From Acidimicrobiaceae bacterium (lineage in GTDB: Bacteria; Actinomycetota; Acidimicrobiia; Acidimicrobiales; Aldehydirespiratoraceae), in the NCBI GenBank assembly GCA_009845995.1, contig VXYK01000032.1, positions 1 through 32,069 on the forward strand: 32,069 nt of DNA, given 5' to 3'. Each line of letters opens with the position of its first letter. Position 1 is the stretch's first letter. Under the pieces are notes generated by a model. It saw only the letters and a list, made by a program, of their open reading frames with translations, did not search any database and was not told the origin of the DNA. The translations under genes and the position numbers were made by a program. Below are positions 17,827 to 26,629 of this stretch, in pieces.

Positions 17827-20019
17827 GTGAGCGCACCGACGACCGAGCGGGCTGAACGGCCCAGGTTTGGTTACATCCCGACCTTTGACGGGATGCGCGG
17901 ATTCTGGGTTGTTCTCGGCCCGCTGCTCTACCACGCCCGCCCCGAGAGTATTCAGGGAGGTCCTGAGATTGTCCCGGGAGGCATCCTCAGCCTCGACCTG
18001 TTCTTCGTGTTGTCGAGTTACCTGATTGTCAGCATTGCATTGCGCGAGTGGGACGCCAACGGTCGCATTGATCTGGTCGCATACGCGGGTAGGCGGGTAC
18101 GGCGACTCTTTCCCGCTCTTTTCTTGGTGCTCGCGTTTCTCTCGATCTATCTGGCAGTTGTCAACGACCCAGACCTGGTCGATCGGTGGACGGGTGCGAT
18201 CATTTCGGCTCTCGCGTACTGCGCCAACTGGCATGAGATCGTGGCGGGCGTCTCATATTTCGAGCAGTTCCTCACCCCCTCACCGTTGAAACATGTGTGG
18301 TCGTTTTCGATTGAGGAGCAATTCTACCTCTTTGCGCCACTGTTTCTGATCGCCGGCCTGCGCTGGGGCGGCCGTAGAGGACGCGAGATCTTGTTGGCGC
18401 TGTCAGTGTTGGGTGCTCTTGGTTCGGCCTGGTGGATGAGCAGGGTGCATGTGGTCGGGGAGGACCCGTCACGGGCGTATTACGGAACCGATACCCGCGC
18501 CCAAGCGCTGTTCGTGGGTATTGCAATGGCGTTGGCGGTGCATCTGTACGGCCAGCCGAGCACAGAGAAGGGGAAGAAGTTTCTGGCTCTTGTCGCCTAC
18601 CCGGCTACAGCGTTTCATCTCTGGGCCGTGCTGGCCGTGAGCGAGCGTGACGCATGGATGTTCGAGAACGGCGGGTTCTTGTTGGTCGCCGCAGCTTCGG
18701 GCGCGGCGCTGATGGGTCTGTCCCAGAATGCCCCCTGGAGTCCGTTGCACTGGTTCTTCGCCTGGTCGCCGGTTCGGTATACGGGACGGATTTCGTACGG
18801 CCTCTACCTCTACCACTGGCCGATCTACCTGTTGGTCGACTCAGAGCGGGCGGGGAGTCTGTTCGGCGTCGAACGGGTGACCGGCTGGTCCCTGCTCGCT
18901 GTGCATTTGACCCTGACCCTGGTCGTGTCGGTTCTCTCCTTTCATCTGATCGAGCAGCCGTTTGTGAAGCGCAAGTGGCCCTTCACGTTCACCGAACTAA
19001 AGCCCGTAATGGTTGCGTTCGCAGGGGCGACCGCCGTCGTTGTGATTTTGAGTGGTCTTCTGGTGGCACATACCCGTCGTCCACCTGAGATCCAACAGAT
19101 TCTGGTGCCCTCCGCGGCCGCGTCCTCGTCGGATCAAGGTCCAGAGGGTGAAGGCACTGAATCTGACCGCACGGAACTCCCCGATGAATCCGTTGAGTCC
19201 GAAACTGCCTTGGATGACCCGAGCGAAGGCGAGGTGAGCATTGGCGGACCCGACGAGGAACTGGTTGTCGAGATTGACCAAACGCCGACAGAAGAGCCGA
19301 TTGACACAGGACCGCTGCGTATTCTGACCGTGGGCGATTCGGTGATGGCCCAACTAGGTGACGCGCTCGTCGAATGGACGCTCGACAATCCAGATGCGGG
19401 CGTGATCGTTTTCGACGAAGCGCATATCGGTTGCGGAACAGTCAGGTTCGGTTTGAAGCGCGTGCCCGGTGGGCAGGAAGGCCCGGTCGGCGATCTGTGT
19501 TCCAACTGGGCTGTTCCGGTTGACCCAGAATCGGTCTCACAAGAGACAGTCGTCTCTTGGACGACTGTCCTTGAGGTGTTTTCGCCCGACGTCGTGATTT
19601 CGCACGTGAGCCCCTGGGACATAACCGATCGACTGATTCCGGGAGTGGCCGGAGATGAGTGGACCAACATCGGCGAACCCGCTTTCGACGAGTACGCGGC
19701 GAGCGAATACGGCGCCGCTATTGAACTCCTGACCTCGACGGGTGCGGAGCTCTATTTTCTTGAAGGTGCCGAGCACAATCGACCCATCACTGACCAAAAC
19801 ACCCCCGAACGGGTGACGCTGCTGAACGAGCTCGTAGCCGCGGTGGCCGCGGATTCAGAAGCTCCGGTCACGATGGTCGACTTTCCAGGATGGATCGGGG
19901 AGGTGGGAAGCGATCGCGAGTTGAACCTCAGAGACGATGGCCTGCACCTGTCGCGAGAGGGGCTCGACGAAGCCGTCGATTGGCTCTTGTTCGAGATCTT
20001 GGCCCTTGATCCAGGCTAG
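17827..20019 (+). CDS. acyltransferase-3 / SGNH hydrolase fusion, OatA-like O-acetyltransferase
   Basis: A 730-aa membrane enzyme expected to acetylate a cell-surface polysaccharide or peptidoglycan. Residues ~15-410 are the acyltransferase-3 domain (~10-11 helices) with FDGMRGFWVVLGPLLYH (conserved His36), YAGRRVRRLFPALFLV and LKHVWSFSIEEQFYLFAPL. Residues ~420-495 are an acidic Ser/Glu/Asp/Pro-rich linker. Residues ~497-725 are an extracytoplasmic SGNH domain with catalytic Ser505 in LTVGDSV and the D704-x-x-H707 dyad (DDGLHLS). The linker suggests the SGNH domain reaches into the wall. GTG 17827 is the start. The gene runs into a GC-rich tandem repeat right after its stop. Confidence 0.9.
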   Translation: MSAPTTERAERPRFGYIPTFDGMRGFWVVLGPLLYHARPESIQGGPEIVPGGILSLDLFFVLSSYLIVSIALREWDANGRIDLVAYAGRRVRRLFPALFLVLAFLSIYLAVVNDPDLVDRWTGAIISALAYCANWHEIVAGVSYFEQFLTPSPLKHVWSFSIEEQFYLFAPLFLIAGLRWGGRRGREILLALSVLGALGSAWWMSRVHVVGEDPSRAYYGTDTRAQALFVGIAMALAVHLYGQPSTEKGKKFLALVAYPATAFHLWAVLAVSERDAWMFENGGFLLVAAASGAALMGLSQNAPWSPLHWFFAWSPVRYTGRISYGLYLYHWPIYLLVDSERAGSLFGVERVTGWSLLAVHLTLTLVVSVLSFHLIEQPFVKRKWPFTFTELKPVMVAFAGATAVVVILSGLLVAHTRRPPEIQQILVPSAAASSSDQGPEGEGTESDRTELPDESVESETALDDPSEGEVSIGGPDEELVVEIDQTPTEEPIDTGPLRILTVGDSVMAQLGDALVEWTLDNPDAGVIVFDEAHIGCGTVRFGLKRVPGGQEGPVGDLCSNWAVPVDPESVSQETVVSWTTVLEVFSPDVVISHVSPWDITDRLIPGVAGDEWTNIGEPAFDEYAASEYGAAIELLTSTGAELYFLEGAEHNRPITDQNTPERVTLLNELVAAVAADSEAPVTMVDFPGWIGEVGSDRELNLRDDGLHLSREGLDEAVDWLLFEILALDPG

Positions 20020-20020
20020 A

Positions 20021-20148
20021 TTCGCCGGGCGCGTTGCTTTCGCCGGGCGTAGCCGGAGCCGCGGCGTTGCTTTTGTCGGGCGCGTTGTTTTCGCCGGGCG
20101 TAGCCGGAGCCGCGGTGTTGTTTTCGCCGGGCGTAGCCGGAGCCGCGG
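20021..20148. repeat. GC-rich minisatellite of 33- and 18-bp units between convergent genes
   Basis: Five units each begin TTCGCCGGGCG or a close variant. They are 18 bp (20021-20038), 33 bp (20039-20071), 18 bp (20072-20089) and 33 bp (20090-20122), plus a final copy from 20123 that runs into the 3' end of the next gene. The short units lack a 15-bp core (TAGCCGGAGCCGCGG). All lengths are multiples of three, so reading frames persist. On the minus strand an ATG overlapping the nucleotidyltransferase stop (TGATG, 20152) opens a 74-codon frame made of AAPATPGENN-like repeats. Each long unit contains a short CCGG...CCGG hairpin. It probably serves as a bidirectional terminator or is neutral slippage DNA. 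Confidence 0.8.
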
Positions 20149-20151
20149 TCA

Positions 20152-20727
20152 TCAGTCGCGCTCTTCGGGAGCGTGCCAGAGTTGGTATTTGGCGGGATTG
20201 GTCCAAGCTCCGGTTTCGGCGTCGAACTGTGCTGCGGCGAGGGTCATCTGATCGGTGTGTCCAGCCCGCGCAGCGGTCGACGATATTTCGATCAGGTCGT
20301 CGGACACCGGCAGTTGTAGCGCTGCTGGGATCACATGCGGCGGTCTGGGAGCCAACGCAACAGTCGGCAGACGGTCGACGGCACTGTCGCGGGCTTGCGT
20401 ATCATCGTTGTACCAGGCGGGATCGTTCACCTGGTGCCATTTGTCTGCACCCATAACCACAACGTCGTAGCCATCGGCGATATCGGAGATCAGTTGCTCC
20501 TCGGTGACCACGACCGCGAGGCTCTCGTGCTCCAACAACGACTGTTCGACGACTTCAAGTCGGTGCGCGAAGCTCGGTACCTCCACTTCGGCCTTGCCCA
20601 GAGGACTCAGCGACAGCGCGAAGTCGAGCCGTTTCAGCGAATGTTGCGACACCGCAGCGAGAGCGATTTCGAGGTGCGCCTTGGTGGGCGGGTTGAACGA
20701 TCCGGGATAAACACCAATGCGTGCCAC
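20152..20727 (-). CDS. NadD-like nucleotidyltransferase
   Basis: A ~191-aa member of the HxGH-type nucleotidyltransferase superfamily. GTG 20727 is chosen so that ARIGVYPGSFNPPTKAHLEI is N-terminal. The nucleotide-binding (H/T)-x-x-H motif reads T-K-A-H instead of the usual H-x-G-H of NadD; CoaD enzymes also carry Thr first. The C-terminal ISSTAAR matches the ISSTxxR motif of the family. The closest role by eye is nicotinate-mononucleotide adenylyltransferase (NAD synthesis), but the variant motif and neighbours do not settle the substrate. The frame is open upstream to 20844 without family features. It converges with the acyltransferase gene across the minisatellite. Confidence 0.7.
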   Translation of the reverse strand: MARIGVYPGSFNPPTKAHLEIALAAVSQHSLKRLDFALSLSPLGKAEVEVPSFAHRLEVVEQSLLEHESLAVVVTEEQLISDIADGYDVVVMGADKWHQVNDPAWYNDDTQARDSAVDRLPTVALAPRPPHVIPAALQLPVSDDLIEISSTAARAGHTDQMTLAAAQFDAETGAWTNPAKYQLWHAPEERD

Positions 20728-20818
20728 AAGAATCCCGATGCTACCGAACCGGCGTGTCGAGACAGCGTGGAGGTGGCCAGGATTGCTCCGAAAGTCCAGA
20801 ATTCCTCCGAAAGCCCAG

Positions 20819-20847
20819 TTGCCAAGTGACCTCTGAACCGCCATACT
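20819..20847 (+). promoter_or_regulatory. ilvBNC promoter
   Basis: -35 box TTGCCA (20819-20824), a 17-nt spacer, then -10 box CATACT (20842-20847). The -10 ends 7 nt before the leader-peptide GTG at 20855, so transcription should start at or next to that codon and make a leaderless leader-peptide mRNA. This is the best-formed sigma-70-type promoter in the window. Confidence 0.65.
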
Positions 20848-20854
20848 TTTCGTT

Positions 20855-20899
20855 GTGAACCTGCGCCCAGCCCCCGACCTAGTAGTACTCGTCAGCTAG
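20855..20899 (+). CDS. ilvB leader peptide (attenuation)
   Basis: A 14-codon ORF reading MNLRPAPDLVVLVS from GTG 20855 to TAG 20897-20899. It holds the run Leu-Val-Val-Leu-Val just before the stop, so ribosome speed reports charging of the branched-chain tRNAs. Actinobacterial ilvBNC leaders such as that of Corynebacterium glutamicum have the same design. It lies 7 nt from the -10 box and has no Shine-Dalgarno, so it is probably leaderless. It is followed by a stem pair and a terminator upstream of ilvB. Confidence 0.8.
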   Translation: MNLRPAPDLVVLVS

Positions 20900-20968
20900 C
20901 GCACGTACGCGAATCCACAGCCGTTCGTGCGCCTCGACCTCCCGGAAGGGAGGTCGTTTCGTGTTTTC
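20899..20968 (+). terminator. attenuator: early stem plus intrinsic terminator upstream of ilvB
   Basis: An early stem is formed by GCGCACG (20899-20905) and CGTGCGC (20926-20932). The terminator stem CGACCTCCC (20935-20943) with loop GGAA pairs with GGGAGGTCG (20948-20956), followed by the T-rich run TTTCGTGTTTT (20957-20967). The first arm of the early stem starts at the leader-peptide stop codon. A ribosome stalled at the Leu/Val codons would alter which stems form. The alternative antiterminator pairing cannot be fixed by eye. Confidence 0.8.
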
Positions 20969-20998
20969 GGCCCATACTTCAATAACAAGAGAGCAGAC

Positions 20999-21016
20999 AT
21001 GCGGGATAGTCAATGA
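20999..21016 (+). CDS. five-residue upstream ORF overlapping the ilvB start
   Basis: ATG 20999 reads M-R-D-S-Q and stops at TGA 21014-21016, overlapping the ilvB ATG as ATGA. A purine-rich GAGAGC lies upstream. The ilvB ATG itself has only a weak GGGAT nearby. The overlap could couple ilvB translation to this mini-ORF, but so short a frame may be chance. Confidence 0.2.
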   Translation: MRDSQ

Positions 21017-22770
21017 GCAACAACCAGCAGATGTGTGGCGGCGAGGCCTTGGTGAAGGCCCTCGAACGCGCCGGAGTCGAAGTGATGTTCGGCCTGCCCG
21101 GCGGTGCCATTCTTCCTGTATACGACCCGATCATCGACAGTTCGATCCGTCATATCCTCGTGCGCCATGAGCAGGGCGCCGGCCATATGGCCGAGGGTTA
21201 TGCGCATGCCACGGGAAGGCCCGGGGTGGTCATGGTCACCAGCGGTCCCGCAGCCACCAACGTTGTCACCCCGCTGTGCGACGCTTTCCTCGACTCAGTT
21301 CCGATGGTCTGCATCACCGGGCAGGTTCCTTACGCGGCAATCGGGACGGATGCCTTCCAAGAATGCGACACAACCGGTATCACGATGGCGGTTACCAAGC
21401 ACAATTTCTTGGTTACTGAAGCCCAAGACATTCCGAGAACCATCCGTGCCGCGTTCCACATCGCCACCACAGGCCGCCCCGGTCCGGTGCTCGTCGACAT
21501 TCCCAAAGACATCGTCGATCCGGTCAATCCCAGGTCGGCGATGACCTGGTACGAAGCAACCGACGCGGACATGGATCTCCCCGGGTACCACCCGATCACC
21601 CAAGGCGATCCTGAACTGATCCGTGCTGCGGCAGAGATGATCCGCACAGCGGAACGACCCGTTCTCTACGTGGGAGGCGGGATACTCAAATCCCGTGCCG
21701 CGGAAGCGCTGTTGCAACTAGCAGAAATGGTTCAGATACCGGTGGTCACAACGTTGATGGCCCGAGGCGCTTTCCCCGACAGCCACGACTTGTGTCTGGG
21801 AATGCCGGGCATGCACGGCAACTTCACAGCTGTCACGGCTATGCAGAAATCCGACCTGCTGATCTCGCTGGGTGCCCGCTTCGACGACCGGGTCACGGGC
21901 AAACTCGACGGGTTCGCCCCCGACGCGAAGATCATTCACGTCGACATCGACCCTGCCGAACTCGGCAAGGTTCGCCGAGTCGACATCGGCATACAGGGCG
22001 ACTGCCGACTCGTCATTGAAGATCTCACCACGGCGATGCGTGAGATCGGGGGCACAGACGCCCAAGTGGATCGCGGAGCTTGGCGGTCCACCATCTCGGG
22101 TTGGCAAGAGAAGTTCCCGCTCGTCTATGAGCAGTCCGAACTCGGCGAACGACTCAAACCCCAGTACGTGCTTGAAGAACTGCGTGACAACAACCCCGCG
22201 GACACCATCGTCACCTCAGGTGTCGGCCAGCATCAGATGTATGCCAGCCAGTATTGGAAGTTCGATTACCCCTACACCTGGATCAACTCCGGCGGCTTGG
22301 GCACGATGGGTTTCTCCATCCCGGCTGCCATCGGAGCCAAGGTCGGCAAACCCGACCGACGAGTTTGGGCTGTCGACGGCGACGGTTGCTTCCAGATGAC
22401 CGCACAGGAACTCGTCACAGCGTCGGTCGAGGACATTCCGATCAAGGTCGCGCTACTCAACAACTCGTATCTGGGAATGGTCCGACAGTGGCAGGAGATG
22501 TTCTACGACGAGCGTTTCAGCGAGGTCTATCTGTCGGAACAGACCCCCGATTACGTCAAGTGGTCTGAGGCGATGGGTTGCGTGGGGATCCGGGTGGAGT
22601 CCCCCGAAGAAGTCGCCCCCGCCATCACCAAGGCCAACGAAATCAACGACCGCCCCGTGGTGGTCGAGTTCCGCACGGATCCCCGTGAGAACGTCTTCCC
22701 GATGGTTCCGGCCGGCAAGAGCAACTCCGAACTCGTGGTCGACCCGAGCCAGCAGGGGTTGGAGCCGTGA
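21013..22770 (+). CDS. ilvB: acetolactate synthase large (catalytic) subunit
   Basis: A 585-aa ThDP enzyme joining two pyruvates (or pyruvate and 2-oxobutyrate) in the first shared step of Val, Leu and Ile synthesis. Seen: GGEALVKALERAGVEVMFGLPGG start region, catalytic Glu53 in VRHEQGAGHMAEGYA, the FAD/central domain (LGMPGMHGNFTA...DLLISLGARFDDRVTGKL) and the ThDP/Mg motif G456-D-G with NNSYLGMVRQWQ ~30 residues on. Full length. ilvN follows with a 4-nt overlap (GTGA), and the operon is preceded by an attenuator. Confidence 0.97.
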   Translation: MSNNQQMCGGEALVKALERAGVEVMFGLPGGAILPVYDPIIDSSIRHILVRHEQGAGHMAEGYAHATGRPGVVMVTSGPAATNVVTPLCDAFLDSVPMVCITGQVPYAAIGTDAFQECDTTGITMAVTKHNFLVTEAQDIPRTIRAAFHIATTGRPGPVLVDIPKDIVDPVNPRSAMTWYEATDADMDLPGYHPITQGDPELIRAAAEMIRTAERPVLYVGGGILKSRAAEALLQLAEMVQIPVVTTLMARGAFPDSHDLCLGMPGMHGNFTAVTAMQKSDLLISLGARFDDRVTGKLDGFAPDAKIIHVDIDPAELGKVRRVDIGIQGDCRLVIEDLTTAMREIGGTDAQVDRGAWRSTISGWQEKFPLVYEQSELGERLKPQYVLEELRDNNPADTIVTSGVGQHQMYASQYWKFDYPYTWINSGGLGTMGFSIPAAIGAKVGKPDRRVWAVDGDGCFQMTAQELVTASVEDIPIKVALLNNSYLGMVRQWQEMFYDERFSEVYLSEQTPDYVKWSEAMGCVGIRVESPEEVAPAITKANEINDRPVVVEFRTDPRENVFPMVPAGKSNSELVVDPSQQGLEP

Positions 22771-23258
22771 GCAATCCGGACCGATTCCATACGATTGTCA
22801 CAACCGTCGAGAACAAGCCAGGCGTTCTGGCCCGGGTGTCGGGCCTCTTCGCACGCCGGGGCTTCAACATCGAATCGCTGGCGGTGGCGCCCACCGACGA
22901 CGAGCGCTTCAGCCGCATCACCTTCACGGTCGATGTCGAATCCGCACCGCTTGAACAGGTCGTCAAGCAACTCAACAAGCTCATCAATGTGGTTGAGATA
23001 CAGGAGCTGCCGCCGGAGGAATGCGTATCAAGAGAGTTGATGTTGGTGACCGTTGCTGCTGACGCGCACCATCGTCGAGACCTGATGGAACTCATTGATG
23101 ACTGGCGGGCTTACGTATTGGCAGAAAACACCGAGAGAATAATGTTGTCGTTCTCGGCTCGTACGGCTCGGCTGGATGAGTTCGAGGAATGTCTGCGACC
23201 CTTCGGGATTGTGGAACTTCAGCGAACCGGACGGGTGGCGCTCCCCGCGCTCGACTGA
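22767..23258 (+). CDS. ilvN: acetolactate synthase small (regulatory) subunit
   Basis: A 163-aa regulatory subunit that binds valine and controls IlvB. Residues ~6-80 are an ACT domain (HTIVTTVENKPGVLARVSGL...RRGFNIESLAVAPTDD). Residues ~85-160 are the C-terminal ALS-small-subunit domain (RELMLVTVAADAHHRRDLMELIDDWRA). GTG 22767 overlaps the ilvB stop by 4 nt, keeping the two subunits in stoichiometry. Also named ilvH in some genomes. Confidence 0.96.
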   Translation: MSNPDRFHTIVTTVENKPGVLARVSGLFARRGFNIESLAVAPTDDERFSRITFTVDVESAPLEQVVKQLNKLINVVEIQELPPEECVSRELMLVTVAADAHHRRDLMELIDDWRAYVLAENTERIMLSFSARTARLDEFEECLRPFGIVELQRTGRVALPALD

Positions 23259-24326
<1,068 letters not shown>

Positions 24327-24364
24327 ACGACCCCCGCTGAGCCTTGTCAAAGGCGCACCGGCGA

Positions 24365-24766
24365 TCAGGGAAACAATCCTTCGGTGAGGCGGTAGAGGAT
24401 CAGCGCGCCCGCAACTATGAACGTGCCCGGGATTGCCCAGAAAACAGCCCAGGCTGCCCAGCGGACCCAGGTGGGTCTGTCGGCGAAACGGCGGTGATGG
24501 TACGCGGCTTCGAGGGCTTGGATCTCCTTGTCGGGCTTGATCCCGTGTCCCAACAGTTCACGGGCGTCCTCGGCTACTTCTTCGCGCACCACGACCCGGA
24601 AGATTCGGTCGGTCACGTGATGTGGAGCAATGGAATGGGCGGGATCGCCGAGTACGAGCCCTTCCAGACCTGCGTCTCCGAGCATGGCCACAGCCAGATC
24701 GGCGTCGAACTTCGAGGCGAACTCCCCGACGACGCTCATGCCCGATAACGGTTCCATCGTGAACAT
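24365..24766 (-). CDS. DUF2007-like small membrane protein
   Basis: A ~133-aa protein from ATG 24766 (MFTMEPLSG; ATG 24757 is an alternative). Residues ~10-75 match the DUF2007 'putative signal-transducing' pattern: VVGEFASKFDADLAVAMLGDAGLEGLVLGD then RIFRVVVREEVAEDARELL. Residues ~105-130 are one membrane helix (WAAWAVFWAIPGTFIVAGALIL). The function of the family is unknown. The frame is open to 24886, but that part overlaps the divergent ABC ATPase gene. It converges with ilvC. Confidence 0.7.
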   Translation of the reverse strand: MFTMEPLSGMSVVGEFASKFDADLAVAMLGDAGLEGLVLGDPAHSIAPHHVTDRIFRVVVREEVAEDARELLGHGIKPDKEIQALEAAYHHRRFADRPTWVRWAAWAVFWAIPGTFIVAGALILYRLTEGLFP

Positions 24767-24769
24767 TCT

Positions 24770-24831
24770 GGCACTGTGCCGGTTCAAAGTGGCACTTGGA
24801 CTACTCGCAAGGTTGCGGGTTTTCGCAACCT
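24770..24831. promoter_or_regulatory. palindromes in the divergent DUF2007 / ABC-transporter promoter
   Basis: In the 85-nt gap between divergent genes lie a perfect 11-nt palindrome GGCACTGTGCC (24770-24780), another GGCAC copy at 24791-24795, and an 8-bp hairpin AGGTTGCG (24810-24817) / CGCAACCT (24824-24831). The hairpin is 20 nt before the ABC ATPase start. They may be regulator-binding sites or a 5'-UTR structure; no regulator gene is adjacent. Confidence 0.35.
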
Positions 24832-24851
24832 GATGACTATCGTCGCCTCCG

Positions 24852-25793
24852 ATGACCACGGCGATCAGAGTCCGCGGGCTCACCAAGTCCTACGGAGACC
24901 TTCGCGCCGTCGACGGCGTCAGCTTTGATGTCGTTGAAGGAGAGGTTCTGGCGATCCTGGGTCCCAACGGTGCCGGCAAGACGACGACCGTGGAGATTCT
25001 GGAAGGTCACCGGACCCGTGACGGTGGTGATGTGTCGGTACTCGGAACTGACCCGGGTCGAGGTGGACGCCCTTTTCGAGACCGTATCGGGATCGTGTTG
25101 CAGGCCGCGGGTGTCGACCGCGAACTGTCGACTCGTGAGGCGCTCGAACTGTACGGCGCGGCCTATTCGACCCCGAGATCGATTGATGAACTGATCGAAC
25201 TAGTGGAGTTGACGGACAAGGCCGACGATCGGATCGTCTCGCTCTCTGGCGGCCAACGACGCCGGGTGGATCTGGCGCTTGGTCTGATCGGCAACCCCGA
25301 ACTGATATTCCTCGACGAGCCCACCACGGGTTTCGACCCGCGCGCCCGTCGCCGCAGTTGGGACGTCATCTCCAACCTGACTTCTCTGGGTCGCACGATC
25401 GTGTTGACCACGCACTACCTTGACGAGGCGGAATACCTGGCTGACCGGGTGGCGGTCATGGCCAAGGGTCGAATAGTCGCGGACGGCACCCCGGCGGAAC
25501 TCCGCAGATCCGTACAGTCCGACACGAAGATCGCCTTTGATCTGCCTCGGTTAGACGAGCCCTTGGTGGAACTGTTTGATCCGCTGATCGGCCAAGGACG
25601 GGGTAGAGGACATCGGGTAGAATTCTTGACTCCCGCTCCTACCGCCGATCTAGCTCACGTCACGAGTTGGGCCATGCAACGGGGGATCGAACTCGACGGC
25701 CTGACCGTCGAATCGGCCGATTTGGAAGACGTCTATCTGAGTCTCGTGGGCGAAGACGAAGATTCCGAGGATTCAGGGCGTGCTGATGGATAA
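24852..25793 (+). CDS. ABC-2-type transporter ATP-binding protein
   Basis: A 313-aa DrrA-like ATPase energising the downstream permease. Walker A GPNGAGKTTT (38-47), Q-loop Gln84 (IVLQAAGV), signature LSGGQRRRVDLALGL (131-145) and Walker B LIFLDEPTTGFD (151-162) are all intact, followed by the H-loop (LTTHYLDEAEYLAD). The C-terminal ~80 residues are the accessory domain typical of drug or lipid exporters. The cargo is unknown. It overlaps the permease start. Confidence 0.93.
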   Translation: MTTAIRVRGLTKSYGDLRAVDGVSFDVVEGEVLAILGPNGAGKTTTVEILEGHRTRDGGDVSVLGTDPGRGGRPFRDRIGIVLQAAGVDRELSTREALELYGAAYSTPRSIDELIELVELTDKADDRIVSLSGGQRRRVDLALGLIGNPELIFLDEPTTGFDPRARRRSWDVISNLTSLGRTIVLTTHYLDEAEYLADRVAVMAKGRIVADGTPAELRRSVQSDTKIAFDLPRLDEPLVELFDPLIGQGRGRGHRVEFLTPAPTADLAHVTSWAMQRGIELDGLTVESADLEDVYLSLVGEDEDSEDSGRADG

Positions 25794-26619
25794 CAGTCTT
25801 GGTGCGAGTCGTGTGTCGCTCGTTGTACGGCATATTCGTGCTCAGAACAGGATCTTCTGGCGGGTTCCGATCGGCGCCTTCTTTGCGCTCTTCCTGCCGG
25901 TGATGATGCTGGTGTTGTTCGTTGCTCTGTTCGGTTCGGACACTTATACCACCGAGTACGGTGAGGTTTCGCGGGCGCAGTTCTATACGCCCGCGTTAGC
26001 GGTGTTCGCGGTCGCCAGCGCCACCTTCACGAATCTCGCGATCAACCTTTCGATTCGTCGCGATGAAGGGATTTTGCGGAGGGTTCGAGGCACCCCACTG
26101 CCTCCGTGGATCTATTTGGCCGGTGTCATTGGTTCGGCGGTGTATATGGCTTTGTTAGGAACTGTGGCTGTGGTCACGCTCGGTGTCGTGGCGTACGGCG
26201 TCAACATCGAACTGACCAAGCTTCCCGCGATGTTGGTGGCTCTCGTGCTGGGCGCGACCGCATTCGCGACTTGGGGAGTAGCGCTGGCCGCGCTCACCCG
26301 AACTGCCGCCGCCGCTCCTGCGGTGGCCAACGCCGTCATCTTGCCGCTGGCGTTCGTATCCAACGTCTTCGTCTCATTCGAAGGGGAGGCTCCAGCGTGG
26401 CTGCTGTTGGTGGGCGACACTTTCCCGCTGCGCCACTTCGTGATCTCCTTCGGCGAAGCGATGAGTCCCTTCAGCGAGGCGCCCGCTTTCCTTCCAGAAC
26501 GCCTGGGTGTGTTGGTGGCGTGGACTGTCGTTGGCGCGTTGGTTGCCTTACGCAAGTTTCGTTGGGAACCGGCAGTCGGTGCTTCCTCAGCCCGCGGCCG
26601 CCGCGGGAATTCTCGGTAG
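25786..26619 (+). CDS. ABC-2-type transporter permease
   Basis: A 277-aa membrane protein with six predicted helices in the ABC-2 arrangement. An amphipathic N-terminus (VRHIRAQNRIFWRVP) is followed by FFALFLPVMMLVLFVALFG, a long extracellular loop, and the cytoplasmic block RRDEGILRRVRGTPLPPWIYL, which is characteristic of DrrB/NodJ-type permeases. ATG 25786 overlaps the ATPase stop by 8 nt; GTG 25780 is an alternative. Together with the ATPase it forms a complete exporter, substrate unknown. Confidence 0.92.
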   Translation: MDNSLGASRVSLVVRHIRAQNRIFWRVPIGAFFALFLPVMMLVLFVALFGSDTYTTEYGEVSRAQFYTPALAVFAVASATFTNLAINLSIRRDEGILRRVRGTPLPPWIYLAGVIGSAVYMALLGTVAVVTLGVVAYGVNIELTKLPAMLVALVLGATAFATWGVALAALTRTAAAAPAVANAVILPLAFVSNVFVSFEGEAPAWLLLVGDTFPLRHFVISFGEAMSPFSEAPAFLPERLGVLVAWTVVGALVALRKFRWEPAVGASSARGRRGNSR

Positions 26620-26629
26620 CATTCCGCGC

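Noticed and set aside
20021..20155. CRISPR-like repeats
   Set aside because: Units are directly adjacent with no unique spacers, vary in length (18 and 33 bp), and there are no cas genes.
20152..20727. Firm assignment of the nucleotidyltransferase as nadD
   Set aside because: The T-K-A-H motif differs from the usual H-x-G-H, and the neighbours (not obgE or rsfS) do not support the standard nadD context.
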